Below, piece by piece: positions 23,249 through 34,640 of a stretch of 64,000 bases of DNA. Position 1 is the stretch's first letter. Each line of letters starts with the position of its first letter. The notes under the pieces were generated by a model. It ran no database searches. It was given only the letters and a program-made list of their open reading frames with translations, and was not told the DNA's origin. The translations under genes were made by a program, and so were the position numbers. The stretch comes from Pseudoneurospora amorphoporcata (lineage: Eukaryota > Ascomycota > Sordariomycetes > Sordariales > Sordariaceae): contig MU859197.1 in assembly GCA_033297205.1 (NCBI GenBank), positions 33,339 to 97,338 of the forward strand. The letters run 5' to 3'.

Positions 23249-25447
23249 TCAACAAACCGCCTCCTCGCCACATCTCACCAGCTCGCAAAGCGTCCTCAAC
23301 AAGAACGGATCCAGCGCCACCGTCTCCTTCGGCGAAAGCGCTTCGCCCTCCACCATACCCTCTCCAGTAGTGAGCTTCAGCGTCGTAACCAAACGGGCGA
23401 TGCACCTCGCCAAACCGGCATGGATATCCCTTAGCATAGTCAAGTCGCCACCATTGCTACCGCCGCTGCTGCTGGTCGACATCTTTGGCGCACCACCTCC
23501 TTTTTCGCTGTCTCTTGTAAAGGGACGGCCGAAGCCGCCGTCCCTGGGAGAGTAGAGCGCGCCCGAGGACAAGTTCGTAGCTGCTTCGTCGTTCATGCCG
23601 AGGATGCTCTCTGCTTTTCTGGGGATCCGGCGCACGTTATTATCGTCTGAGGGGCGCGTCGAGCTGGACGGGTTGCGCTGGACGCTACTGGTTTCTTTGG
23701 GAGCATGTGATGAGGCGCCGGGTTGGGGAGGGCAGAGGGTGCCAATGTAGTTGTAGGCGATTAGGTGCGCGTAGAGGGCGTCGCAGAGGCGGTCGGTACC
23801 GGTGGGGAAGATATTCTTGATGGGCGCCCAGTCTGGGATACCAGATGATTTGCTTGCTTTCGGCTCGAAGGAGGTGTTGCTGGTCAAGTCTTGGGCATAA
23901 CTTGCAAATCTCTTGTTGGCGCGCCGGCTTTGCATTAGGTTGGGGAGGTTCCAGCGCTTGCGCGATTTGGTGCTGATATGGGAAAAGGTGAAGACCGACT
24001 CGTTGTCTTCGTCGTCGACACTGTTGGTGGGCCTTCTGACCTGGTGTTTGAGCTTCCTCGAATACGTCCGTATCGTCTCGATGGACAGGCTGGAGGTGAG
24101 CAGCGTGGTTTCCGGAAAACACGAGGTCGAGATGCGCAAAGTGTTTAGCACATCCGCGGGCAAAGGAACGCCGGCCACGGGACTATTGGGAACGAAGCTA
24201 GGCGCACGAACGCGACCGACCGCTGGCTCCGTATGCGATCGAAGCCACCCTTGAAGGTGTCCAGTCGAAGTCTTCACGCTCAGCTTCGAGCGTAGATCTG
24301 AGACGCTGTCTCCCGCCGGCCGTTGATCTCTCACATTTTCCTGCCTGGCTACACCAACCTCCGTAAGCACCGTCTCAGAGTGAGGAACTTTCTTCTTCAT
24401 ATATAGCTCAAGCGACGGCCTTTTAGAGGCATCGATGATCGTCCTGCCTCCGGGTGTCGAAAGCACTGGCAACGTCGGGGATGGAAGCAGCGTTATGCCC
24501 CTAGTTTGAACATTGCCGAGCTGAGAACCATCCGCGTCGCTGGCGGGGCCTTCCTGTTGGCGGAATGCGGGTAGCGCTGGCGGTTTTTGAAGCTGAAGCC
24601 TTCTCAGTGATGACTTCCTCTTGGGTACCACTGGCGGATGTATGTCGATAATGCGTGGCTTCCCTATACAAGACTGCCCCGAAGATGTGCGCGGACGATC
24701 ACCATTGTCGGTCAAGTGAATCGGCAGTGCCATCGGCATCCCGTTCGGGAACGGCGTCCCCGGAGAAGTTGGAGAGGACGGTACAGTCTTGGCGAGAACT
24801 GTGTCGTTGAATCCCAGGGCTGTTTGCGGCCGAGGGGGAACATAACGGTCGTTGACCATATCGGATTCTTCTGATCCAGGCATCAGGTCTGGCTCATCAT
24901 CAAACCACGTTCCTTGGCGGTTTGCAGTCGGTTTCGACGAAGTGGAAGAAGGGGAGTGGGGCTTGCTGGAGAAGGGCGAAGAGCTGCGACCGGAAATCGA
25001 GGTGGTAGTTGTGACCACTGATTGCTGGCGGGTTCTGATCGAAGGTGGCATTATCTCCACAGATGAATCACTGGAGGTATCAGAAGAGTCGTCCGCGGCC
25101 CCAAATTGCTCATGGTACCTCGGCATGCCTGCCGCCAATCTGCGCTCCGTGCCCTCGTGAAGGGAGTGAAGGGAGTGTCGGGCACTCTGTGGGGTCACAG
25201 ATTTGAAATGGGATGAAGTACGGGAGGAGGTTCGGCGGTGATGGCTTGGTGCCTGCCTTTGGTTTGTCATTTGGTCTGATGTTCGATATGGATAGTCCTC
25301 ATCCACAGGGGCCGCTGCTGCAAGACCTTGGCATGGGTAACCGGCGGTCATAGCCTGGTTGTTGAAGAATACCCCGGATTCCTCCAAGCTCTGGACGAGG
25401 AGCTCGGGGAAGTTGAAGCCTTTGAACTGAGTCTCAATCTCCTCCAT
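23249..25447 (-). CDS. Large Ser/Pro-rich protein of unknown function (732 aa)
   Basis: I do not recognise the family. The start is the ATG at 25447 in a good context (CAAAATGG), beginning MEEIETQFKGFNFPELLVQSLEESG; the frame is open 33 codons further but with no ATG. The first 450 residues are Ser/Thr/Pro-rich and look disordered, with phosphorylation-type clusters (SSDTSSDSSVEIMPP, RTSSRTSS) and a basic patch VPKRKSSLRRLQLQKP. The second half contains more ordered segments: a region around TLRISTSCFPETTLL, a basic stretch KSRKRWNLPNL, and a helical segment DRLCDALYAHLIAYNYIG. The C-terminal 70 residues (DIHAGLARCIARLVTTLKLT...RTLCELVRCGEEAVC) look like a compact helical domain. No transmembrane segment is seen. 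A fungal regulator or cortical scaffold would fit but is not shown. Confidence 0.8.
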   Translation of the reverse strand: MEEIETQFKGFNFPELLVQSLEESGVFFNNQAMTAGYPCQGLAAAAPVDEDYPYRTSDQMTNQRQAPSHHRRTSSRTSSHFKSVTPQSARHSLHSLHEGTERRLAAGMPRYHEQFGAADDSSDTSSDSSVEIMPPSIRTRQQSVVTTTTSISGRSSSPFSSKPHSPSSTSSKPTANRQGTWFDDEPDLMPGSEESDMVNDRYVPPRPQTALGFNDTVLAKTVPSSPTSPGTPFPNGMPMALPIHLTDNGDRPRTSSGQSCIGKPRIIDIHPPVVPKRKSSLRRLQLQKPPALPAFRQQEGPASDADGSQLGNVQTRGITLLPSPTLPVLSTPGGRTIIDASKRPSLELYMKKKVPHSETVLTEVGVARQENVRDQRPAGDSVSDLRSKLSVKTSTGHLQGWLRSHTEPAVGRVRAPSFVPNSPVAGVPLPADVLNTLRISTSCFPETTLLTSSLSIETIRTYSRKLKHQVRRPTNSVDDEDNESVFTFSHISTKSRKRWNLPNLMQSRRANKRFASYAQDLTSNTSFEPKASKSSGIPDWAPIKNIFPTGTDRLCDALYAHLIAYNYIGTLCPPQPGASSHAPKETSSVQRNPSSSTRPSDDNNVRRIPRKAESILGMNDEAATNLSSGALYSPRDGGFGRPFTRDSEKGGGAPKMSTSSSGGSNGGDLTMLRDIHAGLARCIARLVTTLKLTTGEGMVEGEALSPKETVALDPFLLRTLCELVRCGEEAVC

Positions 25448-27791
25448 TTTGATTGCTGGGCCGGGGAAAGAACTCGAAATAAGTTTGGTGGCGGACTTTT
25501 CTGACGACACCGGACGAAAAGAACCTTGAAAGGGGCCGGACGTCAACCGGGGCTGGTCAACGTGTGAAGGGAAGAGGCAGAAAGCTAAGCTGCCACTTCA
25601 AGCCGCCAACTTGTCGATGCAGGAGGCAGGTCGCAGGAAGGACGCAGGACGGGCAACTCGTTGGTCAAGTCAGATGGTCGTTGGGGTTAAGAGAAGTGGT
25701 CATGGATCCCTGCGCTGATCGCCTGTTGATATGCGGCCGGGGCATATCCCTGCCACGGCGAAGGGAGCTTGCCTCGTACAGGAGCGCGTACGGTGTTGGA
25801 CGGAATGGACACTCCGTGGAAGTGAATGGATTAGTGTGACGGTGAAACCGGGTTCTAACAGAAATGCCGATACACCAAGTCTGCCGTGTAATGTTTTGGA
25901 ACAGTCGTTCCAATCCCGCCCCGCAACAGCGAAACAAGCTAGACAGTGGCCTACCAGAGACAGTTAGAAAGTAAGTGGTTAAGGAGGGTCAGAGTGAGCA
26001 GTCGCGGACCAAGCGGATATCACGCTATAAGGCGGTCGCTTTTCCTTTGGGGAAGACCGCGACTGACAAACGTCATGCGGAAAGAATGTTTGGGTAGCGA
26101 GCAGCATGGGTCATGACCATGGACTTACACTATATAACGTTATGTTTTATGTGGTGATACGCGGCGCTATCAAAACAGTCGAGCCGACAGGACGTAGAAT
26201 AGCAGACCAGGTGAGACACTGGACGGAATGGCGCCCTTGGATCCCAACGCGCGGGGGATCGAGAAGGTCTCTAGAGCCGAGACAGTGATATAGATGACGG
26301 AGACACTGAGTGCTCCGTGAGAGCGTGGACACGAGATTCCATTGCTGTTATATGGAACTTTGATGGAGGAGCTGTTGCCGCCTTACGGCCATTTCGGGCA
26401 TTCAAGAAACGTTCCCTTTGCGTCGTGGCTTGTCTTGTCCGCAGCGACATATCGAGGCCACAGCAAGCTGGGCAGGAAAAAGAAAGGAAATGGGCGTAGC
26501 TAGGCGTACTGTGAAGGTTGAGTAGCACGAACCGGCATCCAGCGCACCTCGACGAATCCACTTGGCCGTCGGCGGCAGACATGAAAAGTTCTCAATCACG
26601 GACGGATAGACACAGATACCGCGTCTTGGGTAGGTACCCGCCGGTTCAACCAAAGCTAGCCATATCGCCCCGGCATAGGTGTCGCTGAGGGAGATTTCAG
26701 GATAAAGCCGCCATTTCCTGACCATTATTTATCTCGTCTTCACCGTGACATGGTGGCATGTTGTTGCTTCTTATCCTGTCCGGACGACGTTGAGTGGGTG
26801 AAGTGAGCCATGTGTGTCAGTCAACAGAAATCGGGTATTTTCCTGTTTGCGGGCATCGACCAATGGAGGAATGATGGCCAAGAAAAAAGGAATGTTGGGA
26901 GAGAGGGGAAACTGAAGGGTTTGGAGTGAAAAAAGCAAGAGGGTTGAGGGAGTCGTCAATTGGTTGATTTGCCCATTGTAGCTCAAGGACGGACAACAGG
27001 CGAGACCTGCGCGCATGGGGAGAAAAAGACAAGGGAGAAACAATGGGATCTCGTAATAGATGGGATATTTATTGCGGCTGAGAAAGGTGAAGGTAGGATA
27101 CCGCCCGGTAGATAGAGTACCTAGGTTTGATGCACAAGTGTGTAGAACAAGGTAGGGAAACGAAAAGGCAGGGTGACAACCCGAACAGACACTGCAGCGG
27201 ATGATGGACGGAGGAGATGGACGATGGCAGGGGTGAGTTTTGCGGGAGAGAGCTTGAAAACTGAAGAGTCGCATCGGGGTCCAAGCTCCTCCTGCTTGGG
27301 GCCCGTTCTTGCTCCAATGCTTGGCGGTCTTGGCATTCTCAACTCCATCAACGCCGTCATTACCAAAATTGAAATTTCATGAGAATCTCGCAGGGTCTTG
27401 ACGAAGCGACATCCGAGACTCCAAGCATAACTTTTCTTTTCCAAGACCTGCAGGATCTTTCTGAAGCCTTTCGGAACACCTTGCATCAGATCAACCCAGC
27501 CAACATCCTCGTTTTGGAGTCCGGATCTGTTCCACGGTAACATCAAATTTTGTGTTGTACCAATCACTTCACACGCCATCCACCAAAAAAAGACGGAAGA
27601 GGAAACACACCTTTCCATCACAGCACATCTCTGCACTTCCACCAAAGGTCACGCGTCTGCCACGCCTGTCGCATTCCGCAGCTGCTTCCAGAAAATCCTA
27701 AAAGAGTCAGTCGGAAAAGTCAGAGAACGGAAGAGGGGAGAAGGAGGAAAGATAGGCACGCCACATTATATCGGCCCAAAAAAGGAAGAAG
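25448..27791. other. Divergent promoter region (732-aa protein / IPI3)
   Basis: This 2.3-kb spacer separates two divergent genes. It holds imperfect inverted repeats near 25999-26065 (CAGTCGCGG with CCGCGACTG; a nested GCGGTC...GACCGC stem). The 524-base minus-strand open frame at 27121-27645 starts at a non-ATG codon and is not supported. No RNA gene was recognised. Confidence 0.45.
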
Positions 27792-29110
27792 ATGTTGTCA
27801 GAAGAATTCGTCTCAGCCATCTGCGGCCATCCTCTGAGCTCCAACACGTCCATCGCCAAGGACGTGGGCATCTACGGCCACACTCTGAGCCCTACCTACT
27901 CTGTCAAATACAACTTCAAGAAGAGCTCGGCGCCGGTAAACTGCGTTGCCGTCAGCGACACACATGTCTACGCTGCTCAGGAGAACAAAGCCTATGTCCA
28001 CGTTTACTCGAGGACACGCGGGAACCAGGAGGCCTTTGTAGCTTTCCCTGAGAGGATCCGGTGCTTGACTTTGGCTGGTGACGTCCTGGTTTTGGGCACG
28101 GCAGAAGGTCGGCTCATGCTTTGGGAGGTAAGCAGTTTACTACTAAAAGTGTTCTTGAGACACTCACTTACTCCCCTTTCAAGACACTGACATAATCCCT
28201 TGCCTACCAGACCTCAACCGGCCGCCTAATTTCCACCCCAGCGCGCCACGTCCAAGCAGTCTCCGTCGTAGTCTCCACGCCCTTCCACGTCCTCACAGGA
28301 TCCGACGACTCAGACATCCACGTGTGGTCCCTCTCCTCCCTTCTGGAACTCACGCCCTCATCCGCCGAACACGAGCCCGAGCGCAGTCTCTCCAACCACC
28401 GCGCCGCCATCACCGCGCTCTCCGTCAACGCCTCCGTCTCCTACGACACCAACCTTGCCGTCTCGGCATCCAAGGACAAGTCTTGCATCGTCTGGAACTA
28501 CCAAACCGGCGACGCCTTGCGCACCTTGCTCTTCCCCAGTTTCCCGCTATGCCTGTCTCTCGACCCGGCCGCGCGCGCCATCATCGTCGGGTGCGAGGAC
28601 TCGTCGCTTTACATGGCTGAGTTCTTCAAGGGCGGAGACGGCAAGGCCCTTTTGGGCGCTCAGTCCGAGGACTCGGCAACGGTCATGCAGATTTCTTCAC
28701 CCTTTGGGTCTACTCAACCTGGTGCTGGGCCAGCTTCTTGCTTGGCGTTTAGCTACGACGGCACGACGCTCTTGACGGGCCACCCAAGGGGGCAGATCAT
28801 GAAGTGGGATGTGGTGGATAACAAGGCGCCGGTGGAGTTGACGAACCTTAACGCTGCGGTGACGAACTTGGTCTTTGTCTCGCCGTTTGCGAAGAACAAG
28901 GTCGAGGCGACCAAGACGTCGACGATTGTCAAGCCGAACCAGGTGGAACGCGCTTATACGGTTACGACACAACTTGAAGCGGATTTGAGGAGCCAAACGC
29001 GGGTTGATGAGTTGGTCAACTCGACGGGTTTTAATCAACAAGCTTTGGAGAACGCCATAGCGGAATTCCAGCAGGCCTTGGCGGAGAAGGATGTTGAGAA
29101 GAAGGAATGA
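27792..29110 (+). CDS. ipi3: Pre-rRNA-processing protein IPI3, WD40 (411 aa)
   Basis: IPI3 is the WD40 subunit of the Rix1-Ipi1-Ipi3 complex, which acts in the nucleus on pre-60S particles for ITS2 processing and Rea1 recruitment. Exons are 27792-28127 and 28211-29110; the intron (GTAAGC...ACCAG) is phase 0 between LMLWE and TSTGRLI, and the total is 1236 bases. WD-type strands are visible: YAAQENKAYVHVYSR, LGTAEGRLMLWE, LTGSDDSDIHVWSL, VSASKDKSCIVWNY, CEDSSLYMAEF, LTGHPRGQIMKWD. The C-terminal tail (residues about 350-411) is a charged coiled segment ending EKDVEKKE, also typical of the family. The start MLSEEFVSAICG is the first ATG of the frame and matches the usual N-terminus. Confidence 0.92.
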
Positions 29111-29598
29111 CTGGTGTTTGGAAGTGGATCAGTTGAGGAAGAAAATCTCTCCGAGTCAAGACATCAGCACGAAGAGAGACATCAAAACACGTTGAAAATA
29201 ATGTCAACGTGCATGGCTGAACGAGATCGTTTCCTGAACACGGTCTGGCTACGGTCAACTCATTAGGGGAAAGGGAGAACTTGACATGGTCAAGGTGAGT
29301 TCGCCATGCCCGTACATAGATAACCAAAACATTCTGTATATGTCGCAGATACCCCTGATATAGATATTCAAATCAAAAGGCGCCGACTGTTATACCAATC
29401 CAGTCACACAGACGAGGAACCACTATTACAATTCTGCAGGGAATCCGTGACTCTAGAAGATGAGTCTATACTATGACGCCTTACCTTTCATCTAAGGGAA
29501 ATCAACATTCATCTTCCACATGCCTTCCACCAAAACGCCACTTTTAACAAATATAAACAGTCCTCATGATGAAACGCGCAGGTCCCACCGGGAATGAG
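29111..29598. other. Convergent 3' spacer (IPI3 / membrane protein)
   Basis: About 490 bases between the stop codons of two convergent genes, expected to hold both 3' UTRs. No other feature was seen. Confidence 0.5.
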
Positions 29599-30986
29599 TC
29601 ACATGCCACCATAGTCACCACCACCACCAGCCTGTCCCTTCTCAGCCCAATTATTATCCGAAGGAGCATAACCTCTTCCTCCTTGTGTGTCACTTGCGCT
29701 TGGCCACACATCAATCACATTACCGTTCCCAGACCCGTTCCCATTCCCATACCCAACACCGCCATCTCCTCCACCCGCAACAGGATACACCCCCTGCCCC
29801 AACCCTCCCGTCCTCCGCCGTGGTCGTTGCGACACTTCACCAGCCATCATGCCCATCCCATTCCCATTCCCATTCCCATCACCGGCTCCCTCCTCCCCCA
29901 AAAACACCCTCTCCCCCTCCCCCACCACCACCCGCCCATTAACCCTAAACATCTTTGCATTCGCATTACTTAACGCCAACAATCCCGCCGTAGCCAGCAA
30001 CAAGACCATCATGATCATGGCGCCCACCTGCGTCATGTTCCCACTAAAAGCAGCGACCATGTACACCAGCAGCTTTGCCGTCGCTTCGAGGTATCCCTCC
30101 ACATGGGTCTTTGAACGAAGCCAGGCGGTGGCGGTTATGGCGTAGAGATCTTCCGAGAGGCCGCGGAGGCGGATGGAGCACGGGTGGCTGTCGCCGGAGA
30201 GGGAGATGAGGAGGGAGGTTATGGGGTTGGGGTTGGGTTTGCGATGATCTCGTGGGGATGATGAGGAGGAGGGGAAGGGGAATGGAGGAGAAGGAAGGGG
30301 ACGCGGTTTGGAGCGTTGTTTGATTATGTAGATGTTGAGGATGCGGGATAGCATGAGGGCTAAGAGGGAGGCTAGGGTCCACCCTATTTTGATGGAGGTA
30401 AGTATACGGTCTGGGTTGCCGGTTATAGGACAAACGAAGACTCACAATCCTGAAACAGAATAACCAGCACGATAGCCGCTATCGTCAACAGCGGACTGAT
30501 CAGATATAAAACATGCGACAACCACCCCAGATCAGGCAAGCCATCCACCGCCCACACCGTGGCATGCAAGCCGCTCTCCGACCTCCTGATGCGCAACCGC
30601 TGTCTGATAACGGAGATGGTGCCCACGTCCAAAGTGACCGTTTGTCCTGGGCGAGCAATCTTTTGGAGGTACAGTATCGTGGCAGCATTATTGATGCGGA
30701 AGGTCGTCTGTCTAGGATTCTCATTTTGCCCGCTGCCATGTCGTCTCGGCCCGGTCCTGGCATCAACCACGGCGGTAGCGCTGGATGCGGACCACTTGGT
30801 GAGTTCATCGGCAGCTTGCTGGTAATGCAGACCTGGAGCGAGGAGAAGGCTATCGAGCCAGCTGGAGCCGCCGGTGATGGCGGTGCGTTGGGCAACGGTG
30901 CTGAGGTCGGCGAGGGCCAGGAGACCGCCGGCGGAGAGCGAGACGCCGGGGATGGGGTGGGTGGTCCACTCCGGGAAGGAGACCAT
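29599..30986 (-). CDS. Multi-pass membrane protein of unknown function (441 aa)
   Basis: I do not recognise a named family. Exons on the minus strand are 30986-30446 and 30383-29599 (1326 bases), joined by a 62-base intron with donor GTGAGT, a branch-like CTATAAC and acceptor AATAG; the join reads LFQD-WW-TLASLL and keeps frame. The ATG at 30986 (MVSFPEWTTHPIPGVSLSAG) has a favourable context; the open frame further up has no ATG. Hydrophobic segments are ALADLS near the start (weak), LSHVLYLISPLLTIAAIVLVILF followed by TLASLLALML, and later GAMIMMVLLLATAGLLALS. A soluble loop of about 150 residues separates the first and second hydrophobic areas. The C-terminus is Gly/Asn-rich, including a GNGNGNGMG repeat coded by CCCATT tandem units at about 29858-29879. 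It is divergent from the mitochondrial protein gene to the right. Confidence 0.8.
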
Positions 30987-31830
30987 GGTCGTGTGCGGAT
31001 CCGGAGATATGTACCGAGGTCTGGATCGGGGATCCCGGCTGTGATGGTTTACTCCACCGAACTTGTCTCCGCTGTTGATTATTTGTTGTTGAAAGGCAAT
31101 GGAGTCTCGAAAAGGTGTCGACCTAGGCTCCCGAGTGAGTTGAAACCGAGCAGTCACTCCATGACTCGAGAAGGAAGCCCATGACGCCAAAACTGCCTAC
31201 CTAGCAAACCCTGCCAAGGCAGCCTATGAGGTGAAGAAGCGCCATCTTGGAGGCTTCGTTGGATGTTCACTCCTTCCCTGGTTTCAGCTGGATGCCCACC
31301 CTTGTCCCTTTCGCAGAAACCCACATGATGGCGGAGATAGCCCTTGGTGTAACGGTACGAGTGCCCGTGGGCGTTTTCTCACAAGTCCGAGAGGAACGTT
31401 GGAAATTGCAAAGCCCACATTGTCAGTGAGTCGAGTCTTGTGATGAAGCGAAACATTTCAAGTAAGAACACACTCAGGGAAAAGTGGACCCATAATCTAC
31501 GGTGGGCCCAAGCTCCAAGCTGGCAAGCTCCAGCACCTGACCTGCGTGGGCTGTCCGGGTGCCCACCGTGCCATGCGGGGGAGGCCCCACTGAACAAGGG
31601 GCGGGAACCGGCCAACGACAAGACGGCCATTTTAGAATGGAATCGTCACTCTTCAATCTTGTCTCGAAAAAGTCTCGAGCAAAGCCGATTGACGGCATCA
31701 CAGCAGTGCCAGACCACGCCATTATGGACAACACATGCTGATTTGAACTGACCTCAAGATATTTGCCGTCCTTGACATTGCAACTTCGGAACCTCCCCCT
31801 CCGCCTCTCCTCCTGAGCTCTAGCCTCGCA
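30987..31830. promoter_or_regulatory. Divergent promoter region
   Basis: The 844 bases separate the start codons of the minus-strand membrane protein and the plus-strand mitochondrial protein, so both promoters should lie here. I see no firm factor site; a GGTGTAACGG word near 31348 resembles a tRNA A box but has no matching B box. Confidence 0.4.
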
Positions 31831-33549
31831 ATGCGCCCGCGACTCCTCCTTCCCCGCGGGGACCTGGCCCGGCCCTGCCCCCCGGCGATTCACTCGACGA
31901 CCACCCGATTCTTTACACAGAGCGCATCAGTTCGCGTGGGAATCCGAACAAGACCCCAACTTGGCTTCCTCAATGTGCCTGTAACCACCCAACAATACCG
32001 TTACCTGACGACCGAGCGCAAGGCGAGACTCAAGCAAGACATTAAGCAGGGAATCAAGATTACCTCATTTCTCTGGATGGCTGGCGCTTGCTGTTTCGCC
32101 ATCGCATTCGCCCTTGTCCAAGAAACACTCGAAGCCCGATATCCGACACCACACGAATGGAGCATGCTAAGTCGAATCTTCTTCCGCGGAGCCTTCTGCG
32201 AGCGAGACCAGACCGACCCGTCCCGCACAACCGACTGGGTTCATGTAACGAATTGGATCAAGGGCGTGGTAGACCGGTTGGAGGATCCCAGCATTGACGG
32301 CAAGGGACTGCACGATGCGCCGTCCGACCGACCAAAAGGCACCAAGGACATCAGCACCATGTCCGAGAACTGGCGACGAGGCTACTACGAAGCCATGATG
32401 TTGTACGCAAAGGCCGCCGAAAACGTCGAGAACTGGGTAACCGACAAGACCCAAAACCTCACCGTCCCGAATGACTACGTGATCGGCCCCTCCAACCCCA
32501 ACCCGCGCCCCTTTCCCAACGAGAACTACCGACCGCCGCAAGAGGACGACTGCGTGCCAACCTTCGAGTCGCCCAACGAGATCTACATGCGCATCCTCTC
32601 CACCCCAGGCCTCACCAACCGCCAGCGCATAGAAGCCGGCCTCGCCTACGCCACCTGGCTCGAATTCAAGCAAATCACCGGTCCAGCTAACATCATCCTC
32701 GAAAACGCCGTCGACCTCGCCGCGACCGAGCAAGCCCTCCTCACCGGCCAATCCCCACTAGACACCAAAACTTACACCCTTATCAACGACACCGCCGGCG
32801 CCGGCCACCATCATCCCTCCTCCAACCTCCTGGAATCCCTCACCGCCCTCGCCACCTTCCGCGCCCGCAACGGCGACGTCACCTCCGCGCTTCCCATGCT
32901 CGCCTCTATCCTCCAAGCACGCAAGACCCTCCCCTCTACGGACCCGCGCCGCATCCCGCCTTTACCACAAACGAAACGAACCTGGGCCGGCGCCGCTCTA
33001 GCTCTCCTCAAGGAACCGCCTTATCCCGATCCGCCCGAGGACGGTACCCTCCCTCCGCTTCGCGACGCCAAGGAACGCTGCGAAGAGGCTGCGCTGAGTT
33101 TGCATATTGGCGAGATCATGTACACTGCCAAGTCCCACATACCCGGGGCCGCTCATCACCGCGAAGAAGGCCTAGGCTGGACCCGCGAAGCAGTCGACAT
33201 CGCCGAGGAACAACTCCGCGGTCTAAGCAACAAGTCCTCCGCCATGTCCGCCCGCTTAACCTGCCGCGAGTGTCTGGCTGCGGGGTTGGAGAACTGGACG
33301 ATGATGGTCTCGAGACTGGCGAGGGAGGAGAAGGCGCGCAAAGAAGAGTTGGAAAGGAACCCGGACCTTTTGAACCCGAAAAAGACGAGCTGGTGGAGTT
33401 TCTGGGGTCAAGGGGAACATAAACAGGAGGATCTGGATAGGTGGGCTGCAGAGGAGAAGGTTATTGCGGAGAGGCAGAGGAGGGCGGCGGATTTGTTGGA
33501 GGAGTTGCCGACGGGTAATAGGGGGTTTTTGTCCTTCTTGCAGGCTTAG
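31831..33549 (+). CDS. Mitochondrial inner-membrane protein, possibly MGR3-like (572 aa)
   Basis: The protein begins with an Arg/Ser/Thr-rich presequence (MRPRLLLPRGDLARP) without acidic residues except D11, followed by one clear membrane span at about residues 76-96 (ITSFLWMAGACCFAIAFALV), and then a long soluble domain. That domain has helical, TPR-like spacing (RIEAGLAYATWLEF; LESLTALATFRARNGDVTSALPML; EERCEEAALSLHIGEIMY-type segments) and a charged C-terminus (WAAEEKVIAERQRRAADLLEEL). The architecture of presequence, single span and TPR domain is that of Mgr3, an adaptor of the i-AAA protease in yeast, and I suggest that identity with low confidence. It is a single exon. The ATG at 31831 is the first of the frame. 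Confidence 0.8.
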   Translation: MRPRLLLPRGDLARPCPPAIHSTTTRFFTQSASVRVGIRTRPQLGFLNVPVTTQQYRYLTTERKARLKQDIKQGIKITSFLWMAGACCFAIAFALVQETLEARYPTPHEWSMLSRIFFRGAFCERDQTDPSRTTDWVHVTNWIKGVVDRLEDPSIDGKGLHDAPSDRPKGTKDISTMSENWRRGYYEAMMLYAKAAENVENWVTDKTQNLTVPNDYVIGPSNPNPRPFPNENYRPPQEDDCVPTFESPNEIYMRILSTPGLTNRQRIEAGLAYATWLEFKQITGPANIILENAVDLAATEQALLTGQSPLDTKTYTLINDTAGAGHHHPSSNLLESLTALATFRARNGDVTSALPMLASILQARKTLPSTDPRRIPPLPQTKRTWAGAALALLKEPPYPDPPEDGTLPPLRDAKERCEEAALSLHIGEIMYTAKSHIPGAAHHREEGLGWTREAVDIAEEQLRGLSNKSSAMSARLTCRECLAAGLENWTMMVSRLAREEKARKEELERNPDLLNPKKTSWWSFWGQGEHKQEDLDRWAAEEKVIAERQRRAADLLEELPTGNRGFLSFLQA

Positions 33550-33863
33550 ATTGGGTGCCCGGTTGGGAAGGTTGTGCGGGGGTTTGATGTGGCCAGGTTG
33601 GTTTTTTGCTCAAGCAGCAAAGGGAGGTTGGTGGGCTGCTGGGCTGCTTGGGGGGGAAGTTGGGAACCGAAACGTCACAAAATGTATTGGTGAAAAGGAG
33701 CACAGGGCAAAGGGGCACAGAACACTACCTACTTTGTTATGAAGCGTTGTAGTATATGTATGTTTGTATGTTTAGTAGTTTTGCTTCAAGCATTGTACGT
33801 ATCATAGGAGCTTAGGTTAAGAATCAAGGAGGACACAGCACTCCTTGCCAACTAGTAGCTAGG

Positions 33864-34020
33864 AGATTATATGAATATCATTATCTACCGGTTTTGAATT
33901 CCCCAAGACTCACCAGGCTACTACTACCTGTGAGATATCAGCAAATGGATGGTCTTGACCAAGGTAAACCACCTCTCCAGACTAACCAGCAATATCGGAA
34001 ATCCTGGAGACCATCAAGAT
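33864..34020 (+). repeat. Direct repeat, copy 1
   Basis: This segment aligns with 34641-34778 in the same orientation. Shared blocks include TTCCCCAAGACTCACCA and CCACCTCTCCAGACTAAC, separated by small indels. Copy 1 has extra CTACTAC-type triplets. Confidence 0.75.
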
Positions 34021-34640
34021 CACTACTCCCCCTATGTTGAGCTCGGAAATTTGCCTCATTCTTCCGGCGGACGTGCTGCTGACCACTACGCCAACCGAAC
34101 TATGCTGCACAACCCCATCAGGTATCACATTGTGAGTCTCCTGCTGTGCTCTTCATTGGGTAATGTAATCAACACAGTAAATACTACCTGATCTTATACC
34201 TACCTCCCTATATAAAGCACTGGTGATGTGCAAACATCCATTCCCTCCGCCAGAACCAAACAAATCTTACATGCAACCATAGGTACATGGGCAAAACTCG
34301 GGATCCTGTCTGATCTCCCATCGATCGATAAGCCAGTGACCGCCAGGCTAGTAGTCGGATCAGTGACAACCGGCGAATAATCTGGTGAGTCTAGTTCTGT
34401 GTTCCTTCCCATTTCCATGTTTTGTCTTGCTCCTTCCTTTAGTGAAGTAAAGTAAAGTATAGCTGTGTTGGTTGGAAAGAATAGCTGGTGAGCACCTGCC
34501 TTTGTTAACTGGAGAGACATCTTCCTGTGGGATTACAGCTAAGTCCCAAAACTTTGCTTTGCTGCCTGCTGTACTGAGTGTGTCTACCGTCTAATGATTG
34601 AACAGAATCAAACGAAAATTCCGTTCAATCCACGGCTCAC

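Noticed and set aside
27121..27645. 174-codon minus-strand ORF upstream of IPI3
   Set aside because: First codon is TTG, content is unrecognised and it lies in the IPI3 promoter and leader.
31340..31420. tRNA-like A box GGTGTAACGG
   Set aside because: No B box or pairing acceptor stem within tRNA distance.
34621..34632. B-box-like CGTTCAATCC
   Set aside because: The expected T-stem pairs fail beyond the first base pair and no A box lies upstream.
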